From contig NZ_JAUOZU010000009.1 in assembly GCF_030551875.1 (NCBI RefSeq), positions 175,620 through 239,619 on the forward strand: a DNA stretch of 64,000 bases, read 5' to 3'. The notes beneath the pieces are model-generated. The model ran no database searches. It was given only the letters and a program-made list of their open reading frames with translations, and had not been told where the DNA came from. A program made the position numbers and the translations under genes. Shown here one piece after another: positions 35,612-45,220 of the stretch (position 1 is its first letter; every line of letters starts with the position of its first letter). The DNA comes from Fluviirhizobium alvei (GTDB taxonomy: Bacteria; Pseudomonadota; Alphaproteobacteria; Rhizobiales; Rhizobiaceae).

Positions 35612-36685
35612 CTATTTTAGGGAACGCTGAAAACCCTTCACTTCGGTGCGATAGAGCCAGGCCTCGTCATAGCTGATATGGCCCGGCGTTTCATGTTCCG
35701 CAGCCGTTGTTTCTGTGGCGCGGAAGCGGAGGCGATATTGGTTAGGGGTGATACCGAGCCGGCTCATGAATACTTTGCGCAGATTGGTCTCGGTTCCCAA
35801 TCCCGAAAGGGTTGCGACCTCTTTCTGCTCGCGATCGGTGTCTTCGAGCAAGCTGCAGGCGTGGCGAAGCCGCGTTTCTGCGACGAACTTCCCGAGCGTC
35901 ATGCCGGTCTGTTCCTTGAAGACGCGCAGCAGACTGCGCGAACTCATTGCAGCCCTTGCTGCCATTGTCTCCACGCGAAGATCGGCCTGGGGATTGTCGA
36001 TGATCCACTGTTGCAGTCGGCCAATGGCTGGCAGATCTGAAAACTGCGCCTTCAGATGCATGCTGAACTGCGACTGGCCGCCAGACCGCCTGAGATAAAG
36101 AACCATATGTCGGGCGACCTCCATGGCGAGAGTGCGACCGCAATCTTCTTCGATCAGGGCCAGGGCCAGATCCATGCCCGACGTCATGCCACCCGATGAC
36201 CAGACCTTACCGCTGCGCACATAGATCGCATCATGATCGACATCAACATCGGGATGCAGCCGCGCCAGTTGATCGGTGAACAGCCAATGGGTGGCGAGCT
36301 TGCCCTGGTCAGCAGCACCGAGCGCTGCCAGAACAAAGGCGCCGTTACAGATCGAGCCAATTCGCGCTACACGGTCTGCGCGGCTGCGCAACCATGCGAT
36401 CACGTTGCTATCCTTCGAAAGGGAGAAGGCTGCCGGCCCTCCCGGAATCAGTAAGGTATCGACGTCATCGGGCAAAGTATCGAAACTGTGGTTCGGCTGC
36501 AGCGTCAGCCAGGAACCCGCGGCTGCCACCGGCGCGCCATCGGAGGTAAACGTGTTCAACGCGTAGACCACATTGCCCGAAACATAATTGGCAAGTCCGA
36601 AGCACTCCATCGGTCCCGCGACATCGCTTGCCGACACCCCCGGATAGAGCAACATGGCGACGGAATGCTGAATAGGTGTCTTCAT
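35612..36685 (-). CDS. GlxA-type AraC regulator (DJ-1/PfpI domain)
   Basis: A 357-residue regulator with an N-terminal DJ-1/PfpI glutamine-amidotransferase-like domain (about 8-185, with the Cys-containing SICNGAFVLAALGAAD) and a C-terminal AraC HTH (about 220-320, with MSSRSLLRVFKEQTGMTLGKFV and GLGTETNLRKVFMSRLGI). It is divergent from the RTX gene at 36944. A phased triple repeat sits in the shared upstream region and again upstream of the second RTX gene, making this regulator a candidate controller of both. The ligand is unknown. Confidence 0.9.
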   Translation of the reverse strand: MKTPIQHSVAMLLYPGVSASDVAGPMECFGLANYVSGNVVYALNTFTSDGAPVAAAGSWLTLQPNHSFDTLPDDVDTLLIPGGPAAFSLSKDSNVIAWLRSRADRVARIGSICNGAFVLAALGAADQGKLATHWLFTDQLARLHPDVDVDHDAIYVRSGKVWSSGGMTSGMDLALALIEEDCGRTLAMEVARHMVLYLRRSGGQSQFSMHLKAQFSDLPAIGRLQQWIIDNPQADLRVETMAARAAMSSRSLLRVFKEQTGMTLGKFVAETRLRHACSLLEDTDREQKEVATLSGLGTETNLRKVFMSRLGITPNQYRLRFRATETTAAEHETPGHISYDEAWLYRTEVKGFQRSLK

Positions 36686-36752
36686 GACATCTCCTGGCTG
36701 CTTGTCGATCCGGTTAAATACGATTTGCGTACCCTGCGATAGATACTAGGAG

Positions 36753-36794
36753 CTTTCGCGCCGATCCTGCCAATCTTCGCAACAATCCCGCCAA
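36753..36794 (+). promoter_or_regulatory. Triple direct repeat upstream of RTX gene 1
   Basis: GCCAA (36769), GCAAC (36779) and GCCAA (36790) at 10-11 base spacing, preceded by CTTTCGCGCCGAT (36753-36765). The same block recurs at 38416-38457. Helically phased direct repeats suit an AraC-type activator. Confidence 0.6.
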
Positions 36795-36943
36795 ACTGCC
36801 TGGCCATGACGGCGCACGGCTTTCAGCCAGGACCGCTTGGGCCTAGGATTCTCCCGAACATAAATCAGGTCAGCAGCAGAAGGACGCTAGGCGGCAAGCT
36901 CGACTTGGGTGCCGCACGTGCGCTGACAGACCATGGGGACGTC

Positions 36944-38167
36944 ATGAAGAAATACGCACTCAACAGCAATTTTGCCAACCAGTTCAATATTGGCGAATCC
37001 GGCGCCCAATGGACACTCGCCAAAGGGGTGACGTTTTCGGCCGGCAGCGGATTTTACGGCATTTACGAATCAAGCGGTTTTCAGAACAACATCTTTGTGA
37101 TCAAAGGCCTGGTGACGAGCGCCACGCAAACGGGCGGCGGCATTTATCTCGGCGGCACGGGCGATGTTGTGAGCATTGCCAGCAGCGGCACCGTCAAGGG
37201 CTCGGTCAGCATTTCGCTGCAGGGAGATGACCAGACAATCAACAATGCCGGCCTGTTGAACGGCCAGATTTCGCTGGGCTCCGGCCATTACGAGATCCAC
37301 AATACCGGTACGATCAAATCAAGCTTCGCAGGGGTGATCTGGAGCGGCAACAATGTCGACTTCCACAATGACGGCGTCATCAAGGCCGCATCGACCGCGG
37401 TTTTGCTGACCAATGTCACGACCGAGATCTCTCTCGGCGACAACAGCATCATCGCCGGCAAATACGGAATCAGCCGGCAAAACGACGTCGGTCTGGATTC
37501 CACGACCATCAACAACGGCTCCCTGACCGGCACGACATTTTCCTTCAGCGGCGACGCCGGGGATGAGAAGCTGATCAATCACGGCAAGATATCGGGAAAC
37601 ATCAGTCTCTATGACGGTGATGATGTGTTCGACAACCGTGGAGGCGTTTTTGCTGGCGAGGTGCGGGGCGGGGACGGCGACGACACATTCTATGTGAACA
37701 GCCAGAAAATCACTATCGCCGAATACATAAACGCCGGCGACGATATCGACAAGGTCTACGCAAACGTCAGCTACGCGCTCACCACATCCTATGGCGTGGA
37801 GAAACTCTTTCTGCTGGGGAGCAACAATATCAACGGCACGGGCGACAACACCGACAATGCTATCGTTGGAAACAGCGGTAAAAACCGCCTGTCCGGCCTT
37901 CATGGCGACGATGTGTTGACCGGCAAAGGCGGGGCGGACGAATTTGTGTTCGCCGATAACTTTGGCGATGACACTGTCACCGATTTCAGGAACGGCGTCG
38001 ACAAGATCGACCTGTCAGATTGTTCCGACTTCAGCACCTTCAAAGCCCTCAAGGCCGGCCATCTGACATTCGAGAGTGGCGGCGCCCTGATTTCCAATGG
38101 CGATGACACGCTGTTTGTTGCGCATCTCACCAAAGCGCAGCTCGATGCGTCCGACTTTATCTTTTAA
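36944..38167 (+). CDS. RTX-type secreted protein 1
   Basis: A 407-residue acidic protein. Most of it is a beta-helix-like run of short repeats rich in Asn, Gly and Ser. A C-terminal RTX-type part follows with NAIVGNSGKNRLSGLHGDDVL, TGKGGADEFVFADNF and DDTVTDFRNGVDKIDLSD, ending in hydrophobic DFIF. It has no N-terminal signal peptide, which fits type I secretion. The ATG at 36944 is chosen because the repeat region begins there; the frame is open upstream to 36806. Function probably surface/matrix; export is inferred. Confidence 0.8.
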   Translation: MKKYALNSNFANQFNIGESGAQWTLAKGVTFSAGSGFYGIYESSGFQNNIFVIKGLVTSATQTGGGIYLGGTGDVVSIASSGTVKGSVSISLQGDDQTINNAGLLNGQISLGSGHYEIHNTGTIKSSFAGVIWSGNNVDFHNDGVIKAASTAVLLTNVTTEISLGDNSIIAGKYGISRQNDVGLDSTTINNGSLTGTTFSFSGDAGDEKLINHGKISGNISLYDGDDVFDNRGGVFAGEVRGGDGDDTFYVNSQKITIAEYINAGDDIDKVYANVSYALTTSYGVEKLFLLGSNNINGTGDNTDNAIVGNSGKNRLSGLHGDDVLTGKGGADEFVFADNFGDDTVTDFRNGVDKIDLSDCSDFSTFKALKAGHLTFESGGALISNGDDTLFVAHLTKAQLDASDFIF

Positions 38168-38175
38168 GACCCCGC

Positions 38176-38237
38176 GGCGGCTACTTTTTCTTGCCCGAAT
38201 GTAGCCGCCCAAACGGCAGGCGCACACGCGCCTGCCG
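38176..38237 (+). terminator. Double hairpin after RTX gene 1
   Basis: Two perfect stems: GGCGGCTAC / GTAGCCGCC (38176-38209, 9 bases) and CGGCAGGCGC / GCGCCTGCCG (38214-38237, 10 bases, loop ACAC). No T-run follows the second, so it may act as a transcript-stabilising or Rho-assisted end. Confidence 0.6.
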
Positions 38238-38415
38238 TGCCCCTCAATGAAAATGCCGCCCTGACGGCTGGACTTGCCCGAGCGCAGGGCAATGCCGAGG
38301 GCTCGGGGAGGAGAAGGCGAAAGGGGAGGCTTTTACAGGCGTGCATTCGGTTAAGCGAAGAAATTTGCGCCAGGACGCTGCATGTCAAAGGCGCATAGTT
38401 TATGGCTTGCCCGTT

Positions 38416-38457
38416 CTTTCGCGCCGATTATGCCAATATCCGCAACGATCGCGCCAA
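38416..38457 (+). promoter_or_regulatory. Triple direct repeat upstream of RTX gene 2
   Basis: CTTTCGCGCCGAT (38416-38428), then GCCAA (38432), GCAAC (38442) and GCCAA (38453), with exactly the spacing of the block at 36753-36794. The surrounding sequence differs, so the block appears selectively conserved. Confidence 0.6.
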
Positions 38458-38654
38458 TTGTAACTCGGTCGTCTTCCGCCCCCTAGCCGAAGCACCCCCC
38501 AGCCGCTAGACCCTGTGAAGCGCGCTCGGCCTTTTCGGTTCGACGGCGCCACAACCGCACAACGAACACCAACCTGGATCCGGCGCACGGGCGATCTTGT
38601 CGCCCGAAGAAGCTCCCGTGCCATTTTTCCGGATCGCGTGGCAGGAACAGAAAT

Positions 38655-40907
38655 ATGACCATCTACTCCGCCGGCAGCGAATCTCGCGTCAACACCTACA
38701 CGACGTCCTATCAGGACGGTTCCGTCACGACCGCCTTGAGCGGCGGCGGCTACGTCGTGGCCTGGCGCTCCTGGAACCAGGATACGGACAGTGACGGCGT
38801 CTTCCTGCAGGTCTATGGCGCCGATGGCACCGCCAGCGGCGGCGAAAGCCAGGTCAATACCTTTTTCACGAGCGAACAGGTACTGCCAGTGGTCGCGGCA
38901 CTCGATACCGGCGGCTTTGTCGTCGCCTGGACATCCAGTTTGCAGGATGGCGATTCGACAGGCATCTACCAGCGACGCTACGATGCCGACGGCGTGGCGC
39001 TGGGCGGCGAGGTTCTTGTCAACCAGATCACGACGGGCAGCCAAGGCACGCCAGAGATCACCACACTGGCCAATGGCGACTATGTGATCGCCTGGCAAAG
39101 TGACAATGATGACATCGGCTTGCGACTCTTTTCGGCCGACGGCACCGCTATCACTGGTGAACTGGCCGCCAACACCGACACCACAAACACCAAGATCTAT
39201 CACGATCTGCTGGCGCTGGAGGGTGGCGGCTTCGTCGTCTCCTGGGCCTCGCAAGGCACGCAGGACGGCGACAACCTTGGCATCTACCGGCAACTCTATG
39301 ATTCTGAAGGAAACAGGATTGGCGGCGAGACCCTGGTCAACACGACAACCACCTCGGCCCAGTACATTCCCAAAATGGCGGCGCTTGCCGATGGCGGCCA
39401 TGTGGTGACCTGGATCGACTATTCCTCTGGCTCCGCCGACGTGGTCCTGCAGCGCTATGATGCAACCGGCGCCGCACAGGGCGGTGAGGTTCTAGTCAAC
39501 AGCTTCACCACCGGCAACCAGGAGAGGACAGCGATCACTGCACTGCGCGACGGCGGCTATGTCCTGGCCTGGAGTTCGGACGGTCAGGACGGCGATTCTG
39601 CCGGTGTTTATCTGCAGCAATTCGCTGCCAATGGCAGCCGGGTCGGCAGCGAAAAGCAGGTCAACACCGAGACCGCCGATTTTCAGAGCCTTCCCCGGGT
39701 CCTCGGCCTTGCGGATGGCGGCTATGCGGTTGCCTGGACATCTGAAGGCCAGGATGGCGACCTCAGCGGCACCTATCTGCAGATCTATGCCGCCAATGGC
39801 AGCACGGTCGGCGGCGAGACCCAGGTCAACGACACCGGCAGTGGCGGACAGACGATCGAAACGCTTGAACTGCTCGACGATGGCCGTTTCCTCGTCACAT
39901 GGCAGCAGACCACCGTGGTCGACAACGTCTATGTCACCGATGTCATGCAGAAGATCTTCACCCCCGACAACATCGCCCCCGTCGCAGTCGATGACAGCGG
40001 CACCCTCACCGAGGGCAAATCCCGGACCTTCGACGTGTTGGCCAATGACGACGACACTGATGGCGACATCCTGACCATTACCGGCACCCAGGTGACGACG
40101 GGCCATGCCTCGGTGCAGATCCTCGATAGCGACCAGCTCAGGGTCACCTATACCGGCGCCGATCTCGATCCCGGCGAAACCGCCAACATCGTCGTCCGAT
40201 ACGTCGTCTCTGACGGTCAGGATTTTGCCGAAGCCAAACTTCGCCTCACCGTTACCGGCGTCCAGGAGGATATCATCGGCACCCCGAAAGCGGACCGCTT
40301 GAATGGCACGAGCTGGGGCGAGAATATCTATGGCCTGGCCGACGACGATATCATCCATGGACGTGGTGGCAACGACCGTATCAGCGGCGCCAACGGCGAT
40401 GACTTGATATACGGCGGCAACGGGGCGGATATCATCCGAGGTAACAAGGGGCAGGATAGTATTTCGGGCGACGCAGGCGATGACCGCTTGTATGCTGGTG
40501 AAGGCAACGACCTGGTGCATGGTGGCGCTGGAAATGATGTGATGCACGGATGGGCTGGCAATGATCGCCTACGCGGTGGCACAGGACGTGACATCCTGAT
40601 TGGATGGACCGGAAATGACTCCCTGGAAGGGGGATCCGGAGCCGATATCTTCGTCTTCAATGATGTTTCGGGCAAGGATCACACGACTCGGGCGCTTGGC
40701 CATGACACGATAATCGACTTCGAGATCACCAGCGGCGACCGATTGAAAATATCGCGGGACTGGGGTTTCCAGACGGTGGAAGCGATCTTGGACAATACGG
40801 TTCAGGATGGACACGATACAGTGATCACCCTGTCCCGATTCACCAGCATTACTCTGGAGAATGTTGCCAAGAGCGACCTTTCGGCCGGGGATTTCATATT
40901 GATCTGA
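38655..40907 (+). CDS. RTX-type secreted protein 2
   Basis: A 750-residue protein. Residues about 1-435 are eight or so repeats of 45-50 residues of the form GGGYVVAW...QDGDxxGIYLQxY...GGExxVNT, a beta-propeller-like repeat. A cadherin/Ig-like domain follows (about 440-535, APVAVDDSGTLTEGKSR), then about eight RTX nonapeptides (GGNDRISGANGDDLIYGGNG type, about 545-660) and a hydrophobic C-terminus (DFILI). A classic type I secreted calcium-binding protein with no signal peptide. GGCAGGAACAG precedes the ATG. It shares its upstream repeat block with RTX protein 1. Confidence 0.85.
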   Translation: MTIYSAGSESRVNTYTTSYQDGSVTTALSGGGYVVAWRSWNQDTDSDGVFLQVYGADGTASGGESQVNTFFTSEQVLPVVAALDTGGFVVAWTSSLQDGDSTGIYQRRYDADGVALGGEVLVNQITTGSQGTPEITTLANGDYVIAWQSDNDDIGLRLFSADGTAITGELAANTDTTNTKIYHDLLALEGGGFVVSWASQGTQDGDNLGIYRQLYDSEGNRIGGETLVNTTTTSAQYIPKMAALADGGHVVTWIDYSSGSADVVLQRYDATGAAQGGEVLVNSFTTGNQERTAITALRDGGYVLAWSSDGQDGDSAGVYLQQFAANGSRVGSEKQVNTETADFQSLPRVLGLADGGYAVAWTSEGQDGDLSGTYLQIYAANGSTVGGETQVNDTGSGGQTIETLELLDDGRFLVTWQQTTVVDNVYVTDVMQKIFTPDNIAPVAVDDSGTLTEGKSRTFDVLANDDDTDGDILTITGTQVTTGHASVQILDSDQLRVTYTGADLDPGETANIVVRYVVSDGQDFAEAKLRLTVTGVQEDIIGTPKADRLNGTSWGENIYGLADDDIIHGRGGNDRISGANGDDLIYGGNGADIIRGNKGQDSISGDAGDDRLYAGEGNDLVHGGAGNDVMHGWAGNDRLRGGTGRDILIGWTGNDSLEGGSGADIFVFNDVSGKDHTTRALGHDTIIDFEITSGDRLKISRDWGFQTVEAILDNTVQDGHDTVITLSRFTSITLENVAKSDLSAGDFILI

Positions 40908-41781
40908 GATTCAGATTCGAACGCTCCGCCAATCCTGCGATTCCCGACGACGATCATAATGACGAAACCACCGTCATCACCGTGACGGTAACAATGAAGC
41001 ACCAGCGATCACCGAAGCGATCCTGACCGGCCGGCAGCCGGCTGATCTCACAGCAAGGACTTTGTCGCGCCTGATGGATGTTCCGCCGCTGTGGACCGAG
41101 CAGGCGAAAATGCTCGGAATCTGACACGGGCGGCACTCGATCTCTCCCCGAACAATATCAGTTCATTCAGAGCGAGCTGGCGCTATCGCCAGCCGGTGTC
41201 TTCTTTGCGGAAAAGTTAGTGGACACGGAAAAGGGCGCGTGGAGACGCGCGCCCCGAATGGCGGGAGAATCTCGCAAAGACGCGCACAACGGTCCACTTG
41301 TTCACCGAGCATGTCCGCTAACCCACGCAAATGTCGCGTCTCTTTGGTGTGCTCTATTCTCGAAGATTCGTCGCTGGAAAATTTGGTGGTGGACGTAGTC
41401 TTGTCAGTATCGGTCTTGGAACAGGGAATTTGGGGCAGTCGCGAATTTTTGATTATTTTCTCGGAAAAACAATTGGTTAGAAAGTATGGAAGAGTGCTCG
41501 TGGCAAAGGGTGGCATACATTAACAGCGAATAGGATTGCCGTCATCTGGGATCGCATTGTTATGAAACGGGAGGCGGCAACGGTTATGCGGGTAAGAACT
41601 CCATTTTGGTGATTGCCCAATGCCGTCCTTCGCATATGGGATGATCTCTTCCGGATGCTCATATCGCCGAAGCGAATGGGGATTGCGCCTTTATGGCATC
41701 GGATGCCGATAACCGAACTCGATCGTCATCTAAAACGGCGGGGCGCTTGTTTAGCCTGAGGAACAGATCTGCCCGATGCGA
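40908..41781. other. Long intergenic stretch without a convincing gene
   Basis: About 870 bases after RTX gene 2. Short open frames exist on both strands, but none has a ribosome binding site plus a recognisable or compositionally plausible product. No tRNA, IS end or strong hairpin was recognised. It may be decayed accessory DNA. Confidence 0.5.
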
Positions 41782-42174
41782 TCAACTGTCATGGTCTGGC
41801 ATCGATGATGTCGGGATCTCATATTCGAAGAACGCCCGATCCTCAGGCGAATTCTGTTTCCGGCGAAAGCGTCGATAGAATTCCCTTAATCGGGCGTCGT
41901 CAAAGTAGATCACCGTCCAATCGGGCAAAGCTGCTTTAACCGCTTTGGCAATTTCCAGCCCCTCTTTGCTGAAGGCTGGGAGATCAAGCCTGTTCTCCGG
42001 AAGATAATCTGTGCTGTCCCGATCAAACCATTCCTGCCAGGCGCCAATGCGGTCAACGAGATCTTGCGGAATTGCCAGGTCTTCAGGGTATCCAGGCAGA
42101 CCTTCATCGTCCCAGACGCCGTGTGCAGCGTGATCCGCCATGATGCGGACCCATTTCCTTGTCTCGAAACTCAT
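41782..42174 (-). CDS. Hypothetical protein
   Basis: A 130-residue acidic soluble protein (starts MSFETRKWVRIMADH; rich in Asp, Glu and Trp). I recognise no named domain; acidity, size and isolated accessory setting resemble immunity-type proteins, but no adjacent toxin is evident. The frame extends upstream to 42309, but the region before 42174 has a different character, so the internal ATG is preferred. Confidence 0.65.
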   Translation of the reverse strand: MSFETRKWVRIMADHAAHGVWDDEGLPGYPEDLAIPQDLVDRIGAWQEWFDRDSTDYLPENRLDLPAFSKEGLEIAKAVKAALPDWTVIYFDDARLREFYRRFRRKQNSPEDRAFFEYEIPTSSMPDHDS

Positions 42175-42697
42175 GATGGCCTCGCAGGGATGTCGACTTG
42201 ACCAATAGCTCTTCAATTGAAAAATACAACTAAAGATAACTGTGATTGGCGCAACGCAATATAGCCGGTGCTCGGCCATGGCTTCTTTGCTTACACATGT
42301 CGTCGTCATGCGGAAAAACCGGCATAAATCGCAATCGATTTTCCGCGCCGCGCACTGGTGTCTTCGCGAGCGGGCAAGTTCGGTTTCTTCTCAATATCTT
42401 CTGCTGTAGGCGCTTGTGAGAAAAGTACGAGATAAATCAGAGGTATAACAGGATCAAGGCTTATCCACAGCATTATTTTTGACGGTTCAATTTGTCGAAA
42501 TCTACTTAAAATTGCACACCGACTTTTGAAGGTGTTTTGAAAGGCCTCTTAAAGGGTGTTTGAAGCCGTTTTAAAGGCGTCGGAATTCCGGAGCGATTCC
42601 AGCGTCCTCAGGTTGAATGGGTGCCCTTGGGGCCGGTTGAACGCGCTCGAAAAGCTGCGATCATGGTCTGATCGATTTCTTTTCGAGGAACGCCGTC
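42175..42697. other. AT-rich upstream region with DnaA box and repeats
   Basis: About 520 bases without a gene. It contains a perfect DnaA box (TTATCCACA, 42461-42469), an AT-rich stretch and five tandem imperfect 10-12 base repeats (42524-42579) before the ParB-domain methyltransferase. Confidence 0.6.
42524..42579 (+). repeat. Five iteron-like tandem repeats
   Basis: Contiguous units TTTTGAAGGTG, TTTTGAAAGGCC, TCTTAAAGGGTG, TTTGAAGCCG and TTTTAAAGGCG, period 10-12 bases (about one helical turn). They could be a binding array for a regulator or replication protein. Confidence 0.6.
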
Positions 42698-44101
42698 ATG
42701 TCCCTGCAAACGCCTGCAATCGAAATGCTGCCGATAAACACGTTGCGTCCCTATCCTGGCAATGCACGCACACATTCGAAGAAGCAGATCAACCAGATTG
42801 CTGACAGCATTCAAAGGTTCGGCTTTACCAATCCGGTTCTTGTCAGTGATGATTGCGAAATCATCGCCGGCCACGGCCGTGTGTTGGCGGCCAGACAATT
42901 GGGCAAAGCAGTCGTGCCATGTGTTCGACTATCGCATCTGTCGGCTGTGGACCGCCGCGCCTATGTGCTGGCGGACAACAAGCTTGCCCTCAATGCGGGT
43001 TGGGATCGCGAGATCCTGGCAATCGAGCTGCAAGGCTTGATCGATCTCGATTTCGAGGTTTCTCTGACGGGCTTCACGCTGGCCGAAGTCGATCTGGTCC
43101 TCGATCAGGCACGCGATGCATCGCCCAACGCAATAGGCGCAGCGGAAGATCGTGTTCCTTTGCTATCGGACGCCCCACCAATCAGTCGGCCGGGTGATTT
43201 ATGGGTGCTTGGAAGACATAAACTGCTTTGCGGAGATTCTCGGGATCGATTGACGGTACAAAATCTCGTTGGTCATGACCCAGTCGATCTGATCTTCACC
43301 GATCCGCCCTATAACGTTCCGATCGACGGACATGTTGGTGGCCTGGGCGCAATCCGACATCGGGAATTCGCTTTTGCTTCCGGAGAAATGAGCCAGGCAC
43401 AATTCACCGAGTTCCTCGCAACCACCCTCAGTAATGCCGCCTCTGTCGCCAAGGACGGTGCGATCGCCTTTATCTGCATGGACTGGCGGCATATAGGGGA
43501 ACTTCTGAACGCTGCGAAAGATGTGTTCTCAGAACTCAAAAACCTCTGCGTCTGGAACAAGACCAATGGCGGCATGGGTAGCTTCTATCGCTCCAAGCAT
43601 GAATTGGTCTTTGCCTTCAAGAATGGAACAGCACCCCATACCAACAGTTTCGGGCTCGGCGACACCGGGCGATGTCGGACGAATGTCTGGGACTATGCCG
43701 GGATCAGCAGTGTGGGCGCCAATCGTATAGAGGAGCTCTCTATGCACCCCACCGTCAAGCCCGTCGCTTTGGTCGCAGATGCAATTCGGGACTGCTCGCG
43801 ACGCGGCGAAACGGTCCTCGACATATTTGGCGGCTCGGGCACCACGCTGATCGCCGCAGAACAATGCGGCCGTCAGGCGAGGCTTGTCGAATTCGATCCG
43901 ATCTATTGCGACACGATCATCAGGCGCTGGCAGCAATATACGGGAAAGAATGCCCTGCTGGCCGAAAACGATCTCGATTTTGAGACGATTGCCGATCTAC
44001 GGCTTCAGACGTCTTCTGTGGCTGCAACAAAAAGCGCAGATACGCGCCGACGATCGGCCGAAAAGCTGTATGGCGAGGCGGAGACGAGCAATGGACGATG
44101 A
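42698..44101 (+). CDS. ParB-domain DNA methyltransferase
   Basis: A 467-residue protein. The N-terminal ParB/sulfiredoxin-like domain (about 8-110: INTLRPYPGNARTHSKKQI and IIAGHGRVLAARQL) is fused to an N4/N6 methyltransferase with motif IV DPPY (about 206) before motif I DIFGGSGTT (about 379), the beta-class order. Such fusions are common in prophages and genomic islands of alphaproteobacteria and usually lack a partner endonuclease, as here. GAGGAA precedes the ATG. It overlaps the DUF5681 gene by 11 bases. Confidence 0.92.
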   Translation: MSLQTPAIEMLPINTLRPYPGNARTHSKKQINQIADSIQRFGFTNPVLVSDDCEIIAGHGRVLAARQLGKAVVPCVRLSHLSAVDRRAYVLADNKLALNAGWDREILAIELQGLIDLDFEVSLTGFTLAEVDLVLDQARDASPNAIGAAEDRVPLLSDAPPISRPGDLWVLGRHKLLCGDSRDRLTVQNLVGHDPVDLIFTDPPYNVPIDGHVGGLGAIRHREFAFASGEMSQAQFTEFLATTLSNAASVAKDGAIAFICMDWRHIGELLNAAKDVFSELKNLCVWNKTNGGMGSFYRSKHELVFAFKNGTAPHTNSFGLGDTGRCRTNVWDYAGISSVGANRIEELSMHPTVKPVALVADAIRDCSRRGETVLDIFGGSGTTLIAAEQCGRQARLVEFDPIYCDTIIRRWQQYTGKNALLAENDLDFETIADLRLQTSSVAATKSADTRRRSAEKLYGEAETSNGR

Positions 44102-45050
44102 CGAATTGAACCGTGGCGCTCTAACAGGCAACGGAATAGGCTACGCGAAGCCACCACAACAAAACCAGTTCAAAAAAGGTCAGTCCGGCAATCCGCGCGG
44201 CAGACCCAAGAAAAACAGTTCGGATCTGGCTTACAGTAATCAGCCGGTGCTTCTCGCCGTAAGGTCGCTCGCGTCGCGCAAGGTAACGGTGCGCCAAAAC
44301 GGCGAGATGAACGAAATCAACATGTCCGATGCCGTGCTCGAAGCAACATTTACCAATGCTGCGAAGGGAAACCCGCGCTCGCAATCCATAGCGATCAATC
44401 TGATGCGTGAGGCGGATCAGGCAAGAAACCGTGAGATTCAGGAAAACAACGAATTCTGGCGGGACTACAAGTCCATCATGTCGAAGCGAATGAAAGCGTC
44501 CCTAGCGCGCAGGGAGCCTGTTGAGAAAATGCTGCCACATCCCGATGACATTGAAATCCTGCACGGCCAGGAACCACGCTTCCATGGACCGATGTATGAA
44601 GGGCAACAGAAACAGCTCGAAGACACGATCGCCTATCGTGATGTGTTGATCCTGCAGGATGCGCTTGACCAGCGGAGCTCGCATCGGCTGGATGGAACGC
44701 CATTGACCGAGCCTGGTTCGGCGCTTGTGCTTGCTATGGTGCTCGACAGATGCATTCCGCCACGATTGCGGCTTTCGGATCACGACTGGATTCGTCGCTC
44801 CATGAAATATGAAATCATACCCAAGCGCGAGTTGCTCAAGCAGTTGTATGATGCCTGGCGCAGGCTGGGCCGCCCCAAAGCCAGGGGATATGTCTCCGTC
44901 AACCTCAACCGAACGGAAACATATTTGTTCGCGATCCAGGAACTCATGTCCGAGCTTTCCTCCGGAGCGTTGGATCCTGCCCGCATGCCCGTAAATGCGC
45001 TGGCTGAACGGATTTATGACCTGTTTCATAAGAGGGGACTTGCGAAGTAG
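44091..45050 (+). CDS. DUF5681 domain protein
   Basis: A 319-residue basic protein. The N-terminal DUF5681 motif is clear (QFKKGQSGNPRGRPKK, about residues 25-40); the rest is helical and charged and I do not recognise it. The family typically follows ParB-methyltransferase genes in phage-derived islands and may bind DNA. The start at 44091 lies inside the end of the methyltransferase gene, so translation is coupled. Confidence 0.85.
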   Translation: MDDDELNRGALTGNGIGYAKPPQQNQFKKGQSGNPRGRPKKNSSDLAYSNQPVLLAVRSLASRKVTVRQNGEMNEINMSDAVLEATFTNAAKGNPRSQSIAINLMREADQARNREIQENNEFWRDYKSIMSKRMKASLARREPVEKMLPHPDDIEILHGQEPRFHGPMYEGQQKQLEDTIAYRDVLILQDALDQRSSHRLDGTPLTEPGSALVLAMVLDRCIPPRLRLSDHDWIRRSMKYEIIPKRELLKQLYDAWRRLGRPKARGYVSVNLNRTETYLFAIQELMSELSSGALDPARMPVNALAERIYDLFHKRGLAK

Positions 45051-45220
45051 GGAATTCCCACGATGCCGCGCCACGCGAAGGAGGATGCATATTAGAGGGT
45101 GCGAAAACACAAATCTCAACTAAAGATGAAATTTAGGATGCTTCCATCTTGTTAAAATTGGAAATGCGTGCAACCGATAAGATCAAAGCGCATTTTTAAC
45201 GGGAAAGATTCGGGGGCTCT

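Larger units (their letters stand above)
38168..38654. other. Intergenic region between two RTX genes
   Basis: About 490 bases holding two strong hairpins right after RTX gene 1 and, further on, the second copy of the triple repeat. I find no coding sequence or other signal in the remainder. Confidence 0.6.

Noticed and set aside
40908..41781. Possible genes or transposase remnants after RTX gene 2
   Set aside because: Several short overlapping frames on both strands, none with translation signals or recognisable motifs.
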